NCBI GenBank assembly: GCA_012932295.1
Contig: JAAONU010000123.1
Coordinates: forward strand, 5,022,001-5,086,000
Length of the DNA: 64,000 bases
Direction: 5' to 3'
Source: Cyclina sinensis
Taxonomy: Eukaryota; Mollusca; Bivalvia; Venerida; Veneridae
The notes beneath the pieces were generated by a model that was given only the letters and a program-made list of their open reading frames with translations, was not told the DNA's origin and searched no databases. Below, piece by piece: positions 1 to 12,418 of the stretch. The position numbers and the translations under genes are program-made. Each line of letters starts with the position of its first letter. Within the stretch, counting starts at the first letter, position 1.

Positions 1-640
1 TAACTATCAAAGTACATCTAGGTACTTTAAGATTTATTCAAATTATTTTCTTTTCACAAGTGGTTTATCACAATGACAGCTTTAACTAAGTAGTTCTATT
101 TAATCTTATTTAAGTTGTTTTGAGAAGGTTACAAGAATGCTCTCTGGAAGATTAGTTAAATGTACTTTGGAGAGCGGAAAATAAAAAGAAAATCAGATTT
201 AAGAGTCAACAGGTAATGGCAAACTTATAAATATCCATATTAATCTTTTGAACCTACAATAGGACAACAAGGAACTATCGTAAATGTCAAATACACACAC
301 GATGTCAATATCTAGTCCTTTTAGCCATGGACAGGAATATTATGTAATGTACTACCAGTGCATGACAGTATTTTAGGTTAAAAACTTTCATGATTTAACA
401 AATTTTGGATCAAACTTTAAGCAAGAACAGTAGGACAAGGAGCAACAAGAGCCCCAGGCTTTGGATTGACTAGATCTGTAGGACAGTCTGGCTCTAACTA
501 TTACACTGATGTTCCAGTACTGAAAATGAAACTAGACCTATCTTTGAATGTGATTATTATCCCAACAATACTGCTTTGTCAGAGGAAAAGGGGAAATACA
601 TCATACACATCTACATATATCAATGATCTTTCACACCAAG
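1..640. other. No gene recognised
   Basis: AT-rich sequence without a convincing coding exon or recognised repeat. Short open stretches here lack coding character and flanking splice sites. Confidence 0.5.
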
Positions 641-1235
641 TTTCAAATCTATAAATCTAGAAATGTGGATGTAGTTCACCTCACAAAATTTTGCTCCGAC
701 GGGCTGTAAAACCATAGAGCAGGCATTGATGTGCATGAAAAATATTTCACACGCTTCTACACTTATTGGTTAACACGAACACCAAATTTCAAATCAATCG
801 TCCTAGAAATGTGGATGTAGCTTGCGTTACAAGATTTTGGTAGGACGGGCCATAAAATGCAAAGCAGACCTTGGTGCGCATGAACAAAAAGTCGCAAACA
901 TCTACACTTATTGGTGAACAAGCACACAAAGTTTCAAACTGACAGTACTAGAAATGTGGATATAGTTCTTTTCACAAGATTTTTCTATAACGAGCTGTAA
1001 AACTGCAGAGTGGGCATTTGCAGGCATGAAAATTAGGTCATGCTTATCTACTCTTATTGGTAAACATGCACACCAAGTTTCAAATAGACGGTCCAGGAAA
1101 TGTGGATGTGGTTTGTGTCACAACATTTTGCTATGACAGGCCATAAAATGCAAAGCAGACCTTGGTGTGTATGAAAAACATGTCACAAACTTCTACACTT
1201 AATACTGGTGAAAAAGTACACAACATTTCAAACTG
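640..1235. repeat. Tandem repeat, ~146-bp units, about four copies
   Basis: The phrase GAAATGTGGATGTAG recurs near 661, 808, 952 and 1098, with linked phrases about cacttattggt and caaagtttcaaa in each unit. The spacing is about 144-147 bp. This is the usual tandem core of the non-coding mollusc elements seen throughout the window; terminal motifs were not found, so the element is partial or decayed. Confidence 0.7.
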
Positions 1236-2049
1236 ATTTGATCTGATTACATGTAACTAGAATGATGGAGAAATCCAATCAGAAATTTAGGTGGGTACCG
1301 GTAAATCTTATTATCAACTAGGGCAAGGTATTACTGTTCAATTAACCTAATTAACAAAGTTCAAAGGTTCAATTATTAACTATATGTCAAATGTATATTG
1401 ATTCAATTAACAACTCCAATATTCAACAAAAATTCACTTCAATTTTATATTTAAAACTCTTAACATCATTGTTTAATGTTACGATTATAGGTTGTCTACG
1501 TATTTGAAAGTCTGTTCAAACTATATATAAAATATTGTATGGTTTTGGTATGGTTTTAGCTGAAGTCTTTTAACAGTTATATTAGGTGGACTGTTTAAAT
1601 AACCAAAGTTCCTGCAAAGATCTGCCAGAGTATGACCCCAATCTTCCAGAGGGAACTACCAACTTCCCCACACAAATGCACAGTCAAGGTCAGTCATAGA
1701 GCTCAATCTTTCTGCTTTCCATTAGCAAGATATCTAGTGAAAACAAGTTGGTGGTCCAAACCACTAGACCACAGGGATGGATTAAATTATTTTTTACAAA
1801 TATTTAGGCTTACACTCCAAAGTCTTAAACCGTTGGTGATTGGGTAAAATCTTACTTTTAAATTTCTTGGAAGGTAATTTTCTTTTTGTCAAATCATGAA
1901 ATGGATGGTTCATACAACAAAAACAGACTTAAATTCTTGTCTTTGATTTAATGCATAATGTTAGTGACAGACACAATTTGAAACTTGTCACTTGTCGGGA
2001 TATACATGTACATTTTATAGATTTTGTATTTATTTGAATATTTCTAGCC
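1236..2049. other. No gene recognised; possible decayed tRNA-like fragment near 1735-1780
   Basis: AT-rich sequence. On the minus strand, 1780 to 1740 resembles a degenerate tRNA-type A box (GTGGTCTAGTGGTTTGG), with no clear B box. Confidence 0.35.
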
Positions 2050-2135
2050 TGATAAAGTCTGGGCAGATCTGTGGTCCATATAAAATGGTTGTAATCCAAA
2101 GGTTGCTAGTTCAATCCCCCACTGCTCCACCTAAT
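2050..2135 (+). repeat. tRNA-derived SINE head (degenerate)
   Basis: A B-box-like GTTCAATCCC at about 2109-2118 follows a tRNA-like segment with GTGGTCC at about 2071. The downstream body is not recognisable as a defined SINE family by eye. Confidence 0.4.
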
Positions 2136-3329
2136 TGTATTTCAAATTAAATGTTAAACTGATGCCTCACTGTATCAGTGCTATACACTAAGCATGAAAC
2201 AGAACCAGAAGTAATTCCCTGGTATGGCATGCTTTCTATATCCTGCAGTATCTCCAACAACTGTACAAGTTTACTTAGTTCTTCAGAGGGCATTGGTCAT
2301 TTGTGCAAACAGTACCAATGATAAATAGATTGATATGATTTAGTTACAATCATCATTCCCATATTCATAACCATTATATGACGAAACAACTACAAAAATA
2401 GAAAGTACTTCAGTTTTTCAGCTCAAGTACAAACAAATCGTTAAACTGATGAAAGTGAGTTTCTGGCCTCCTGACCATCCTTTTTTTCCAAGAACTGACC
2501 ATAAATACAATCGATAAAAGTCACAGGAAGGACACTTGATAATTAAGTCATCATTTACCTAAATTTATCAAGATGGGAAAATAATGAACCAGTCAAAATT
2601 TGTATACTTTCTCAGAAATCTATTCCTAGCTTTCGATCATAATTATTTTAATGAAAAGATACCAGGTCAGATCAAAGTCAAACTAAATTTCGATATCTAA
2701 ACTGTCTTGTTGGTGCATTTGTGTATATAGTTAGTTATACACATTGATTCTCTGAGGAAGCAAAATCGTTGAAATATTGATCAGTTCTTTAAACAATCTC
2801 TCCCTTCGAAGATAAACCTGTCCCAGTAATTTAAGTTTACTATCGCTAGCAACAATGATTTTTATGTTATTAGCTCTAACACATAATGGCCTTGTCTTTG
2901 ATTACAGGACAATTTTAGTTCTTTGATTGTTGCGTAATAAGAAACTATGTTTATGGCTGAAATGTAAGCCACTTTCAGCTTAGATTATTCAAAGTTGTCT
3001 TTAGGTTTTTTTCTTTCTTTCTTGCTTGAAATCCCCCATAGTTGTAGAGCTATTTCTGTACCAATTATATAAAAAATAAGGCTTGATTTAGCAAGTATAT
3101 TGTTCAACACGTTCCCACCAAAAATCAAATTATCTAGCTGCATTTTGTTAAAATGAAATGCCCATTTTGCATATAAAAAGGAGATACTGTTACAGAATCC
3201 TAACTTAGTATTTTGAAAGAAATATATAAGTTCAAATTCATTTATTTTATATCAACTAGAAAACAAGTTCTTGAAACTTATAAAAATCTTTCTTGGTGAC
3301 TGCTTCCTTGGTTCAACCCAGTACTTGCC
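2136..3329. other. No gene recognised
   Basis: AT-rich non-coding sequence; no exon with coding character and no repeat structure stands out. Confidence 0.4.
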
Positions 3330-3445
3330 CTAGAAGTTTGAAATGCAGTCACTGTGGACTACAAGCTGTCATCTCTAATAAGATTCAAACCAGCAACCTA
3401 TAGATCTGGAGTTCAGCACTCTACCCCTCTTGCAACCCCTGATCG
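3330..3445 (-). repeat. tRNA-derived SINE head, minus strand
   Basis: Read on the minus strand, a segment with AGAGGGGTAGAGTGC (A-box region, 3430-3416) is followed by GGTTTGAATC (B box, 3391-3382), the order and spacing of a tRNA. The anticodon arm is not tRNA-like enough for a functional gene, so a SINE or tRNA pseudogene is the better reading. Confidence 0.5.
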
Positions 3446-3628
3446 TCCAAGAAAAGAATTTCACAGACAAATTTTAATAAAAATACTGTAAAATCATTAT
3501 AGGGAATTACAGCCTTTGTATAAAAGAAGGCAAAATGAACAGCTCGACCTTTTTTAATGGGCTGAAATGCAAGTCTAACCTGACACATTGCACAAGAGAT
3601 AAACTGAAACAATAATCGTACTAGTTAG

Positions 3629-5828
3629 GCCTAAAAAAAAAATAGTTCTGTTTAGGGTTACGGCCTGAAAAAAATATGGGTCGGTAGGTAGGGATTTTTT
3701 TTTTTTTTAATTTTTTTTTTTCTGTATAATATTGAAAGATGAACATGTTTTATCAGAAAAATGTGTTAAGCATTCATCATAAGTATTCATAACTACTATT
3801 AAAGTGATTGAAAGTCAGTCTTTTGTTTGTTATTTGTATTCCTGTGAAAGGTCCCACGTTTTACCGGAATCGACCATTTTTACCGGAATCTACCGGAATC
3901 GACTTTGCATTACCGGAATCGACCTATATTTCTTACATAAACCTTTTTTTTCAAGATATACAACATTGTTTATTAATATGTAATTTAATTAACATCTGAA
4001 ATAAAATATCAACCAAAGAAATTTGAAGTTTCTTCGAGTGGAAAGATGTTGCAAGAGAAAAAAAATCGGCGAGTTGCGGAAAATTTCCGCGTACGGATAT
4101 ACGCCAGAATCGGCCTGTATTTCATAAATAATTTGAATTCAAGTCATACAAAGTTATTTTTCATTTTTTTTACATCAGATATAAAATATTTACGAAAGGA
4201 ATTTGAAGTTTCTTCGAGTGGAAAGATGTTGCAATGGGAAAAAAATCGGCGAGTTGCGGAAATTTGCGCATACGGATATACGCCGGAATCGGCCTGTATT
4301 TCATAAATAAATTGAATTTAATTCATACAAAAGTTACTTTTCATTACTTTACATCAGAAATAACATATTAACCAAAGGAATTTGAAGTATCTTCGAATGG
4401 AAAGATTTGACAAGAGAAAGGAAATCGGCGAGTTGCGGAAAATTTGCGCGTACAGATATACGCCAGAATCGGCCTGTATTTCATAAATAATTTGAATTCA
4501 AGTCATACAAAGTTATTTTTCATTTCTTTACATCAGATATAAAATATTTACGAAAGGAATTTGAAGTTTCTTCGAGTGGAAAGATGTTGCAATGGGAAAA
4601 AAAATCGGCGAGTTGCGGAAATTTGCGCATACGGATATACGCCGGAATCGGTCTGTATTTCATAAATAAATTGAATTTAATTCATACAAAAGTTACTTTT
4701 CATTACTTTACATCAGAAATAACATATTAACCAAAGGAATTTGAAGTATCTTCGAGTGGAAAGATTTGACAAGAGAAAGGAAATCGGCGAGTTGCGGAAA
4801 ATTTGCGCATAAGAATATACACCGGAATCGACATGTATTTCATATATAACTTGTATTTTATTCATCATTTAATACCTCAGCTTGGTGTATGTTGTTTGTA
4901 ACGGCACTGTTCCGACAAAAAGGTGTGGAATTAACAAATTAAAATACCGATAAGCGGCTGCTAATTGTTCCTTATAATCAACGTGATATGACATCTCTAT
5001 CTCACAAGACTGTCTTTGAAATATGTTCCAGGTTGACGCTTAACTGTAGAACACGCCGATATTTTTTCTCTTTCAACATTTTTCCACTCGAAGAAACTTC
5101 AAATACCTTTAGTAAATATTTTATTTCAAATGTAAAGTAACGGAAAATATTTTTGTATGACTTACATTCAATTTATTTATGAAATACAGGCCGCTTCCGG
5201 CGTATATCCCTAGGCGCAATTTTTCCGCAACTCGCCAACTTTTTTTTCTCTTGCAATATCTTTCCACTTGAAGATACTTCAAATTCCTTTAGTAAATATT
5301 TTATTTCAGATGTAGAGTAATGAAAAAAAACTTTGTATGACTTAATTTCAATTTATTTATAAAATACAAGCTGATTCCGGCGTATATCCGTACGCGCAAA
5401 TTTTCCGCAACTCGCCGATTTTCTTTCTCTTGCAACATCTTTCCACTTGAAGATACTTCAAATTCCTTTGTTTAATATTTTATTTCAGATGAAGAGTAAT
5501 GAAAAATAACTTTGTATGAATTAAATTCAATTTATTTATGAATTACAGGCCGATTCCGGCGTATATCCGTACGCGCAAATTTTCCGCAATTCGCCGATTT
5601 TCTTTCACTTGCAACATCTTTCCACTTGAAGACACGAGTATAGTCTGCCATTTGATCGAGTAACCATTAGCAACGTATTATTCACGAACGAATAATAACA
5701 TCGGCACCGGAACGTCTATTGAAAAATATCGTTGTCGGATCATCAATCCATCAAAAAAAATCGCGGTCGGGGGTAAAAAAAAACGGTCGGTCGGGTAACC
5801 CGAAACAGAAGTATTTTTTTTTTAGGCC
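3629..5828. mobile_element. PIF/Harbinger-like foldback MITE with inverted satellite arms
   Basis: Both ends are GGCCTAAAAAAAAAATA followed by CTTCTGTTT or GTTCTGTTT and GGGTTA, in inverted orientation. A TTA triplet lies directly outside each end (3626-3628 and 5829-5831), as expected for a 3-bp PIF/Harbinger target duplication. Inside, the left arm holds about five direct copies of a ~179-bp unit (phrase TTTGAAGTTTCTTCGA near 4022, 4202, 4380, 4559 and 4739). The right arm (about 5050-5640) holds about four copies in inverted orientation. About 170 bp of different sequence separates the arms. No transposase is encoded. Confidence 0.8.
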
Positions 5829-5908
5829 TTACCTAACTTATTCATTAAATTATGACATAACAAGAACTTTTCTAAAAGTACCAACACCTGAAAAAACATT
5901 CCGCTTAA

Positions 5909-6353
5909 AGCGACTGACTCACAGACGGGCCGACGATGAAAAAAAAAAAAAAAAGAAAATGTTCATACATCTTGAAATTCTTGCTGTAATTTTAAAGAAC
6001 ATATCTAAACTAAGTTACTGACTCATTTTTTGTAACAGAAAAACATCAAAACATAAAGATTTACACTTTTATCAATAAAAAGTTTACCCTGTTAGTCACG
6101 CAGTAGATACTTCAGTTATAATATTAATTTTGATGAAACTTTATTACTAGTCACTGTGGCTCAGAGGTGTAGATCGTCACTCTTTATTTTACTGACCGAA
6201 AGGTCATGGGTTCAAATCCTGGTTAAGTCAAAACTTTTGTTTTCATTTTTCATGGTGTATAGAAGCATAATATTATGTTTTTTCCAGAGTATATTAACTT
6301 CTCTTACATTTTAAAGAAAAAAAAAATCAGCTCAATTCTGTGAGTCAGTCCCT
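5909..6353 (+). mobile_element. TTAA-flanked MITE with internal tRNA-like Pol III boxes, copy 1
   Basis: The 445-bp element has terminal inverted repeats AGCGACTGACTCACAGA and, reversed, AGGGACTGACTCACAGA. It is bounded by TTAA on both sides (5905-5908, 6354-6357), suggesting piggyBac-type mobilisation. Internally it carries TGGCTCAGAGG (6157-6167, A-box-like) and GGTTCAAATCC (6209-6219, B-box-like), about 40 bp apart as in a tRNA gene. Copy 2 at 42720-43164 has exactly the same length. Confidence 0.85.
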
Positions 6354-6599
6354 TTAAGGCTTTGTCAGTAGGATATTGCTATATGGGAACATGTTACTTT
6401 ATGCTTGGGACTAAAATTAAGTATGAACAAGAAATTGGTAAAACCAAATAATGCTCCCAAAGTATTTTTTTGTTCAGAATGGCAAAAAAAAGCCAGAAAT
6501 GTACTTGGTATTTCAATGACATGTGAAATTGAATACTTTTTTAAGATATAGTAAGGATAATCAAGATGAAACATATCTGAGGATTTATAGTATAAAAAA

Positions 6600-7872
6600 C
6601 CACATTTGTAAGGACAGTTGATTTATTGCAAAATTTACCTGCTACTTGTTTAATCAGTGAATGTTTGCCAGAAATTTTATAATCACAACAAGAAGTTTCA
6701 AGTGCTTGGCTGGCAGGTGTAAGAAGTAGACCTGTACTTCATATAATCGGTTTTGTTCTCCAGAATTCCAGCTGATAAGCCATTGATTTATCTATTAATC
6801 GGGGTTGCTATATAAGTTTTATAAAGGGAGATAATTTAAAAAACTGATGTAAAGTGATGGTTCTTTAACAATTCACTTCCTCTCATTTGTCTTTATAATT
6901 GTGTGAAGTTTTATTCAATTTCTTTGAATACTTTTCAAGTTATATTCCTAACAAGCATTATTAGGTATTATAAAGGGAGATAATTAAAAAACAAAGTAAT
7001 GTAGAGAGATGGTTTTTAAACATTGCACTTCCTCTCACTGAGTCTCTATAACAAGATATCATTAACACTTTAGAAGTTATACTCCAGGCAAGTATTATTT
7101 AACTTAAGGTTCATAAACGCTGCCTTTCCTCTCACTGTTCTCTATCACTGTGTGAAGTTTTAATAAAATTCCTTAAATAGTTTTTAAGTTATTCTCTGGA
7201 AAAGCATAATTAAGCACCATAAAGGGAGATAATTCATAAACTAAATAATGTAGGGTTATGGTTCTTTGACACAACACTTCCTCTCACTAGTCTCTATAAC
7301 TGTGTGGAGTTTCAGTGAGATATCATTGATAGTTTAGAAGTTGTACTCTGGACAAGCATTATTAAACATTTTAAGTATCATTAAGGGAGATTTCAAAACT
7401 TAAGCAAGGTAGACATATGGTCATTGAACAGTGCACTTTCACTCACAAGTATCTATGACTGTGTGAAGTTTTAATCAAATTCCTTCAACACTTTTCAAAT
7501 TAATATCCGGACAAGCATTATTAAGTATTATAATGAGAGACATTTCAAAAACTAAGTAAATTAGAGTTATGGTTCTTTCACACTGCACTTCCTCTGACTA
7601 GTCTTTATAACTGTGTGAAGTTTCAATGAGATACCATGGACAGTTTAAGAGTTATATTCTGGACAAGCATTATTAACTTAAGAGAGATTATTAAAAAATT
7701 ATGCAAGGTAGAATCAATCTTGCACTCTGCACTTTCTCTCATTGGTCTCTATCAATGTGTTAGGTTTCAATCAAATTCCTTCAATACTTTTCAAGTTATT
7801 CTCTGTACAAGAGTGTGATGGAAGGACGGACAAACAGAAACTATATGCTCTCCTTACGGGGAGCATAAAAAT
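6600..7872 (-). repeat. Tandem-unit repeat element, minus orientation
   Basis: Repeated phrases (about AGGGAGATAATT, CACTTCCTCTCAC, TGTGTGAAGTTT, TCCTTCAATACTTTTCAAG) recur roughly every 140-160 bp. Its right end at about 7820-7868, read on the minus strand, is ATGCTCCCCGTAAGGAGAGC followed by a CCGTCC-rich segment. This matches the 5' end of the element at 52602-53270. The left end was not found. Confidence 0.65.
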
Positions 7873-8435
7873 TACATAGGGCAATAACTCCAAATCTGTG
7901 CAAAAAAGAGTTATGGTTCTTGGGCACTGCACTTCTCTTCAATTAGATCTATCGATCTATGAAGATTCAAGTTGATACTTCCAACAGTTTTTGAGTTATG
8001 TCCCTGACAGATACTAAGTATGAAAAAATTTCAAAGGGCATTAACTCCAAAATTATGGAAAAAAAGAGTTATGGTTCTTAGACAATGAACTTCTCCTCAA
8101 TGAGATCTATTTATCTTTGAAGGTTCAAGCTGATACCTCCAACAGTTTTTGAGTTATGGAGTTATGCCCCAGACAAAAATTACCTATGAGAAATTTTAAA
8201 GCGCAATAATTCCAAAATTATTGAAAAAAAAGATACAGTTCTTGGATAGTGCACTTCTCCTTAAAGAGATCTATTTATCTTTGAAGTTTCAAGCTGATAA
8301 CTCCAACAGTTTTGAGTTATGCCCTGGACAAACAAAACCAGATGGCCTGACGGATGGCTGAATAGACAGACTGACAAGCTGATTCCAGTAGACCCCACCT
8401 TACAACTTCATTTTGCGAGGGGTATAAAAATCCCA
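7873..8435 (-). repeat. Tandem-unit repeat, ~165-bp units, minus orientation
   Basis: Three units share gggcaataactccaa, agagttatggttctt and ccaacagtttttgagttatg. Read on the minus strand the element starts at about 8430 with TATACCCCTCGCAAAATG. It abuts the preceding element, probably a nested or tail-on insertion. Confidence 0.6.
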
Positions 8436-8668
8436 GCGGCAGACCAAAGTCATTGGAAACTTCAAAAGCAGTGATTGAAAACTTGAAAACTTATTAAACC
8501 TTTCAGGGAAGTTACTTCTTAATGAAATGATTCATTTTGAATTATAAACTGATGAATTCAAAGGAATCCATTGGCAAGATGTACATGTAACTGCTGTAGG
8601 TTTTTGCATGAAACAAGTCAAAAATGTTCTTTCAACGATATCAGGGTGACTACAAGAAATATACCTAC

Positions 8669-8941
8669 CGTTTTGGCTGCTTCCTTTCGCCGGAGCCATT
8701 TTATATAATCTATTTTTTCAACTATTTTTCCTTTACCACCATTGTATAAATATGGTCCAATTTCTCGCCGTGCTATTTCCTGCACAGCTACAACCCCTCC
8801 GGTGCGATAGGCTTCTACAAGTTTACCACCTCGATTGAGATCAGCAAATTTATACATCGGATTCCTTTCCACTTCCTTATTCTGTTCCTGCCACGCCGAG
8901 TCAGGGTCTACCACCTCTTTCCTTTTAATTATATTACCCAT
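8669..8941 (-). CDS. First coding exon of a probable TRPV-family cation channel
   Basis: The minus strand encodes 91 residues from MGNIIKRK to RRKEAAKT, running straight into a donor GTAGGTAT (GT at 8668-8667). The start at 8941 is preferred over an in-frame ATG 21 bp upstream because MGN- starts are common for this family. The segment has MYKFADLNRGGKLVEAY followed by a YLYNGGKGK motif and an IDYIKWLR stretch. This resembles the short conserved region before the ankyrin repeats of invertebrate OSM-9/Inactive/Nanchung-type TRPV subunits, which form calcium-permeable plasma-membrane sensory channels. No ankyrin or membrane segment is visible because later exons must lie left of this window. 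A second possible donor is TAG|GTATAT, 4 bp further on. Family assignment is by eye and moderate; the exon itself is convincing. Confidence 0.6.
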
Positions 8942-11744
8942 TTTGAATTGTGACAATAGCAAGTTCTGGCAAAGATGTCAGGTTGGATTTTTATGGTAAA
9001 AGCTCGATTTACACTTTTTGAACATCAAAGAAAATAAAAAATCTCACTGAACTGGTGTAAGAAACTGCTCTATGAGATTGTTTATGTTGCTTGAACATTT
9101 TTTACGATCCAAATCACATCGTCTATCACTGAAACTTGATTCACTGATGTTACTAGCGTTATTCTTCATGACACTGGTGAACATAAATCCACTCAAGATG
9201 TTTGTCGAAGTAAAATTCCTTAATCATTTTTTTCATTTTCAATTTCAGTTAACTTGACATCTGAAAGGTCATCTCCACCAAATAGTAGGTCTATTAAAAA
9301 CAGCGTCCTATAAACCACTGTTAGATGTGTCTTTAACAACAGAAATGAGTCAACACACCTGAAAAAAATAAATGGTCAATTATGAATTGATCAATACCAG
9401 TCATTTCACAGTCGACATAATTCAGCATGCTAGAATAAAGTCCCCCAAGTACTTAATCTGAAATCAGTCAATAAGCAGAAACATGTAATGACCAAATATC
9501 TGTTATTGTTGAATAAATACAATTCTAGGTCTTAACTTTAAACTTTACATTACAACTTTTTTGCATTTCAGGCCTTCAGATATATTGCCATCTAATAAAT
9601 TCAGCCATATGATTTCATTTATCTATGATTTTCATTATGACCATGTACAGAAGCATCTTCGCTAGCCAAGGGTTACGATCCACCCCCCTCCTCTACTGTA
9701 CAATGTATGTGATTTTTTTTTTCATATAATTTCACTATTAGTCTTAACTAAAATCTAAAGATGTCCAAGCATGTTCTAAACTTTATACAAAATGTGAATG
9801 ACTATATGAAGAAGTAAAGAAGCATATGAAAGAGTTTGATCATTTATGTGATTTTTCGATTTTCACTTAGGGAGAATCACATTTAGTCTTAATGACAAAG
9901 TCATCCTAGAATTTCTAATACTTTACATCAAATGTAGATGCACTTACCACAGAACAGAACTACTGCGAACTAGGAAAACTTTTTTTTAAGTCCTGTTTTT
10001 CTTTTTGGTTCGAAGTTAAAGATACAAAGTAAAATGTGATTCTACAAAAAATTCATGTCTGTTGCAGGTTCAAAGAATCATATTTTAACAGTATTAACTT
10101 ACAGTTCCTAAAAGTATGTATCATTATAATCTGCCAAAAAAAAGAAGAAAAAAGTTTTTTCAGAATATAAGAAAATGTCCTGATGATATTAACCCATTAT
10201 ATTATTTAGATGTATTTCAATCTTTAATTGAAGCAGTGCTCTGAATGCTCAATTTTTACAAGCAATTAGAACAGTATACCTTATTTGCTTCAAACTGAAA
10301 CATTTTCAAACAACTGAACAATCATTGCATTCCATTTGATTAATAATTTATGTAAAATTCTCTTGAATTGTTTATGAGTGTTCAAAGACAAGAAAGCCAT
10401 CGACCAAATCAATCACAGAGACAATTCAAATCTATCGGATCAGTATGCGGACAAATGCTCATCAAATTATGTCAAAAACATATTACAACAGAAGATTCAA
10501 TGTAGCGTATCAAAACATCTGAATAAAAATGACAAACAGACAGGTTAAATGAGATATAATGAGCATTTTTTCAAACTAACACTGAAAAAAAGAAAAAGAA
10601 ATAGACGAAACCTATATATCATATCTTGTAAACACATTTCAGCCTCAAATCAAATATCTTTGAATACTACTTCCTCCATCCTCTTCTCTTGATTTTTTTT
10701 TTTCAAAATCCAATCTAGAATTAATTCAAATCCACACTTAAATGCATTACTGGTCTATAAATTCCAAACCGAAAGAAACTACTCTAGACTGCGGTATTGG
10801 CTACCAACTCAAACTGTTTAGAGTATCTATTTACTGTAATAGCTAAATTCAATAATTGCGTTAACAGCCTGTTTGCGTACTTTGCTAAAACAAGTCATGC
10901 AGTATCAAACACAGACTTCTATTTCAACATGCTTAATAATAATATCGACAACTTCTTGTATTCGAAAATCACTATTTGAAAATGTCTTATCTTAAGGAAA
11001 TTCCTTGGTATCATTTGCAAATGGCTTTATAATCCTATATGGATTTGTCGAAGTGTTTACCAAATTCATTAAATGAAATCAGTTCATGTCTATGGATTTG
11101 ACTGCAACAGGTCAACCCCACTGATTTATTTCTCAAAGAGAGAAGTTTGATTGATTAATCTGGTAAGGTAGATAATCTACCTGTAATGAGCACTCACTCA
11201 CCCACTCTATTTACTAACGTCCTACTTTCAATACAAGCTTATTATTTGACTACAGACATTTTTCTGTTATCAGATTTCTGGAATCACAGAAATTATCCTT
11301 AGGTAATTCCTTTGGCAGAAGATTAACCTTGAAATGCATAAAAATAATCCAAAAATATCAATGAATATTACGGGTTAGATATAAGATTTAAAAGATTACA
11401 TTTAAATGAAAAACATCAATAATCAGTAAACAATTATTATTTTTATCATCTAATAAACCAGGCAATTTAAGTCCTAGGTGTACAATTATTATTTCAATTA
11501 CCGGTAATCTTATCTACCTGGCAATTTCAGTCACTGCTGAAAATTATAAACTAAAAGTCAGTTAATGACCATTTTAAACTTAAAGTGAACATCCTTATTT
11601 CTTGACAAGAGAGAGACTCTCTGCAAGTGTTGAGGGCATGAAAATTTCACAATGTCTACTTGTGACACATTTGTATGTATCTGTCATGTGTGAAAATTAT
11701 GGTTCAACAAAGCTTTCTAAGCAATAACTTGATTCATATTTTGG
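8942..11744. other. No gene recognised (5' flank of the TRPV-like exon)
   Basis: AT-rich sequence with several homopolymer T runs. No coding exon with flanking splice sites was found. It may contain untranslated exons of the minus-strand gene, which cannot be seen from sequence alone. Confidence 0.4.
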
Positions 11745-11759
11745 TCAGTTTCCTAAGAA

Positions 11760-12418
11760 AAAGCTGCTGGGTTTACTGGCACAAAAAGGAAGACTTGCTG
11801 GTATGAGCAAAAACATTTGGTGGCAAAAGTAACAGGACTTGCTGGTATGAGTAAAAACATTTGGTGGCAAAAGTAAGAGGACTAACTGGTATGAGGAAGA
11901 ACATTTGCTGGCACAAGTAAGAGGACTAACTGGTATGAGGAAGAACATTTGCTGGTACAAGTCAAAGGATTTGCTGGCACAAGAACACTTGCTGGCACAA
12001 AAAGAAAGACTTGCTGGTATGAGTAAGAACATTTGCTGGCAGAAGTAAAAACACTTGCTGGCAAAAGTAAGAACACTTGCTGGTATGAGTAAGAACACTA
12101 AGTCTTGCTTGTACAAGTAAGGACATTTGCTGGTACAAGTAAGAAAACTTGCTGGCAAAAGTAAGAACACTTACTGGCAAAAGTAAGAACACTTGCTGGC
12201 AAAAGTAAGAACACTTGCTGGCAAAAGTAAGAACACTTGCTGGTATGAGTAAGAACACTAAGTCTTCCTTGTAGAAGTAAGGACATTTGCTGGTACAAGT
12301 AAGAAAAGTTGCTGGCAAAAGAAGGAAGACTTGCTGGTATGAGTAAGAACAATTGCTGAAACAAGTAAGCAGACTTGCTTGTATGAGTGAAAACACTTTC
12401 TTGTACAAGTAAGAGCAC
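11760..12418. repeat. 22-bp minisatellite, about 30 copies
   Basis: The unit is ACTTGCTGGCAAAAGTAAGA plus AC, with variants in which GGCAAAAG is GGTATGAG or GGTACAAG. The array is clearest at 12130-12260. The unit lacks stop codons when read on the minus strand, so long minus-strand ORFs appear in all three frames. That is a composition effect, not evidence of a protein. Confidence 0.9.

Noticed and set aside
6150..6222. Functional tRNA gene
   Set aside because: The A and B boxes are present, but the segment does not fold into a cloverleaf with a credible anticodon and acceptor stem, and it is part of a repeated MITE.
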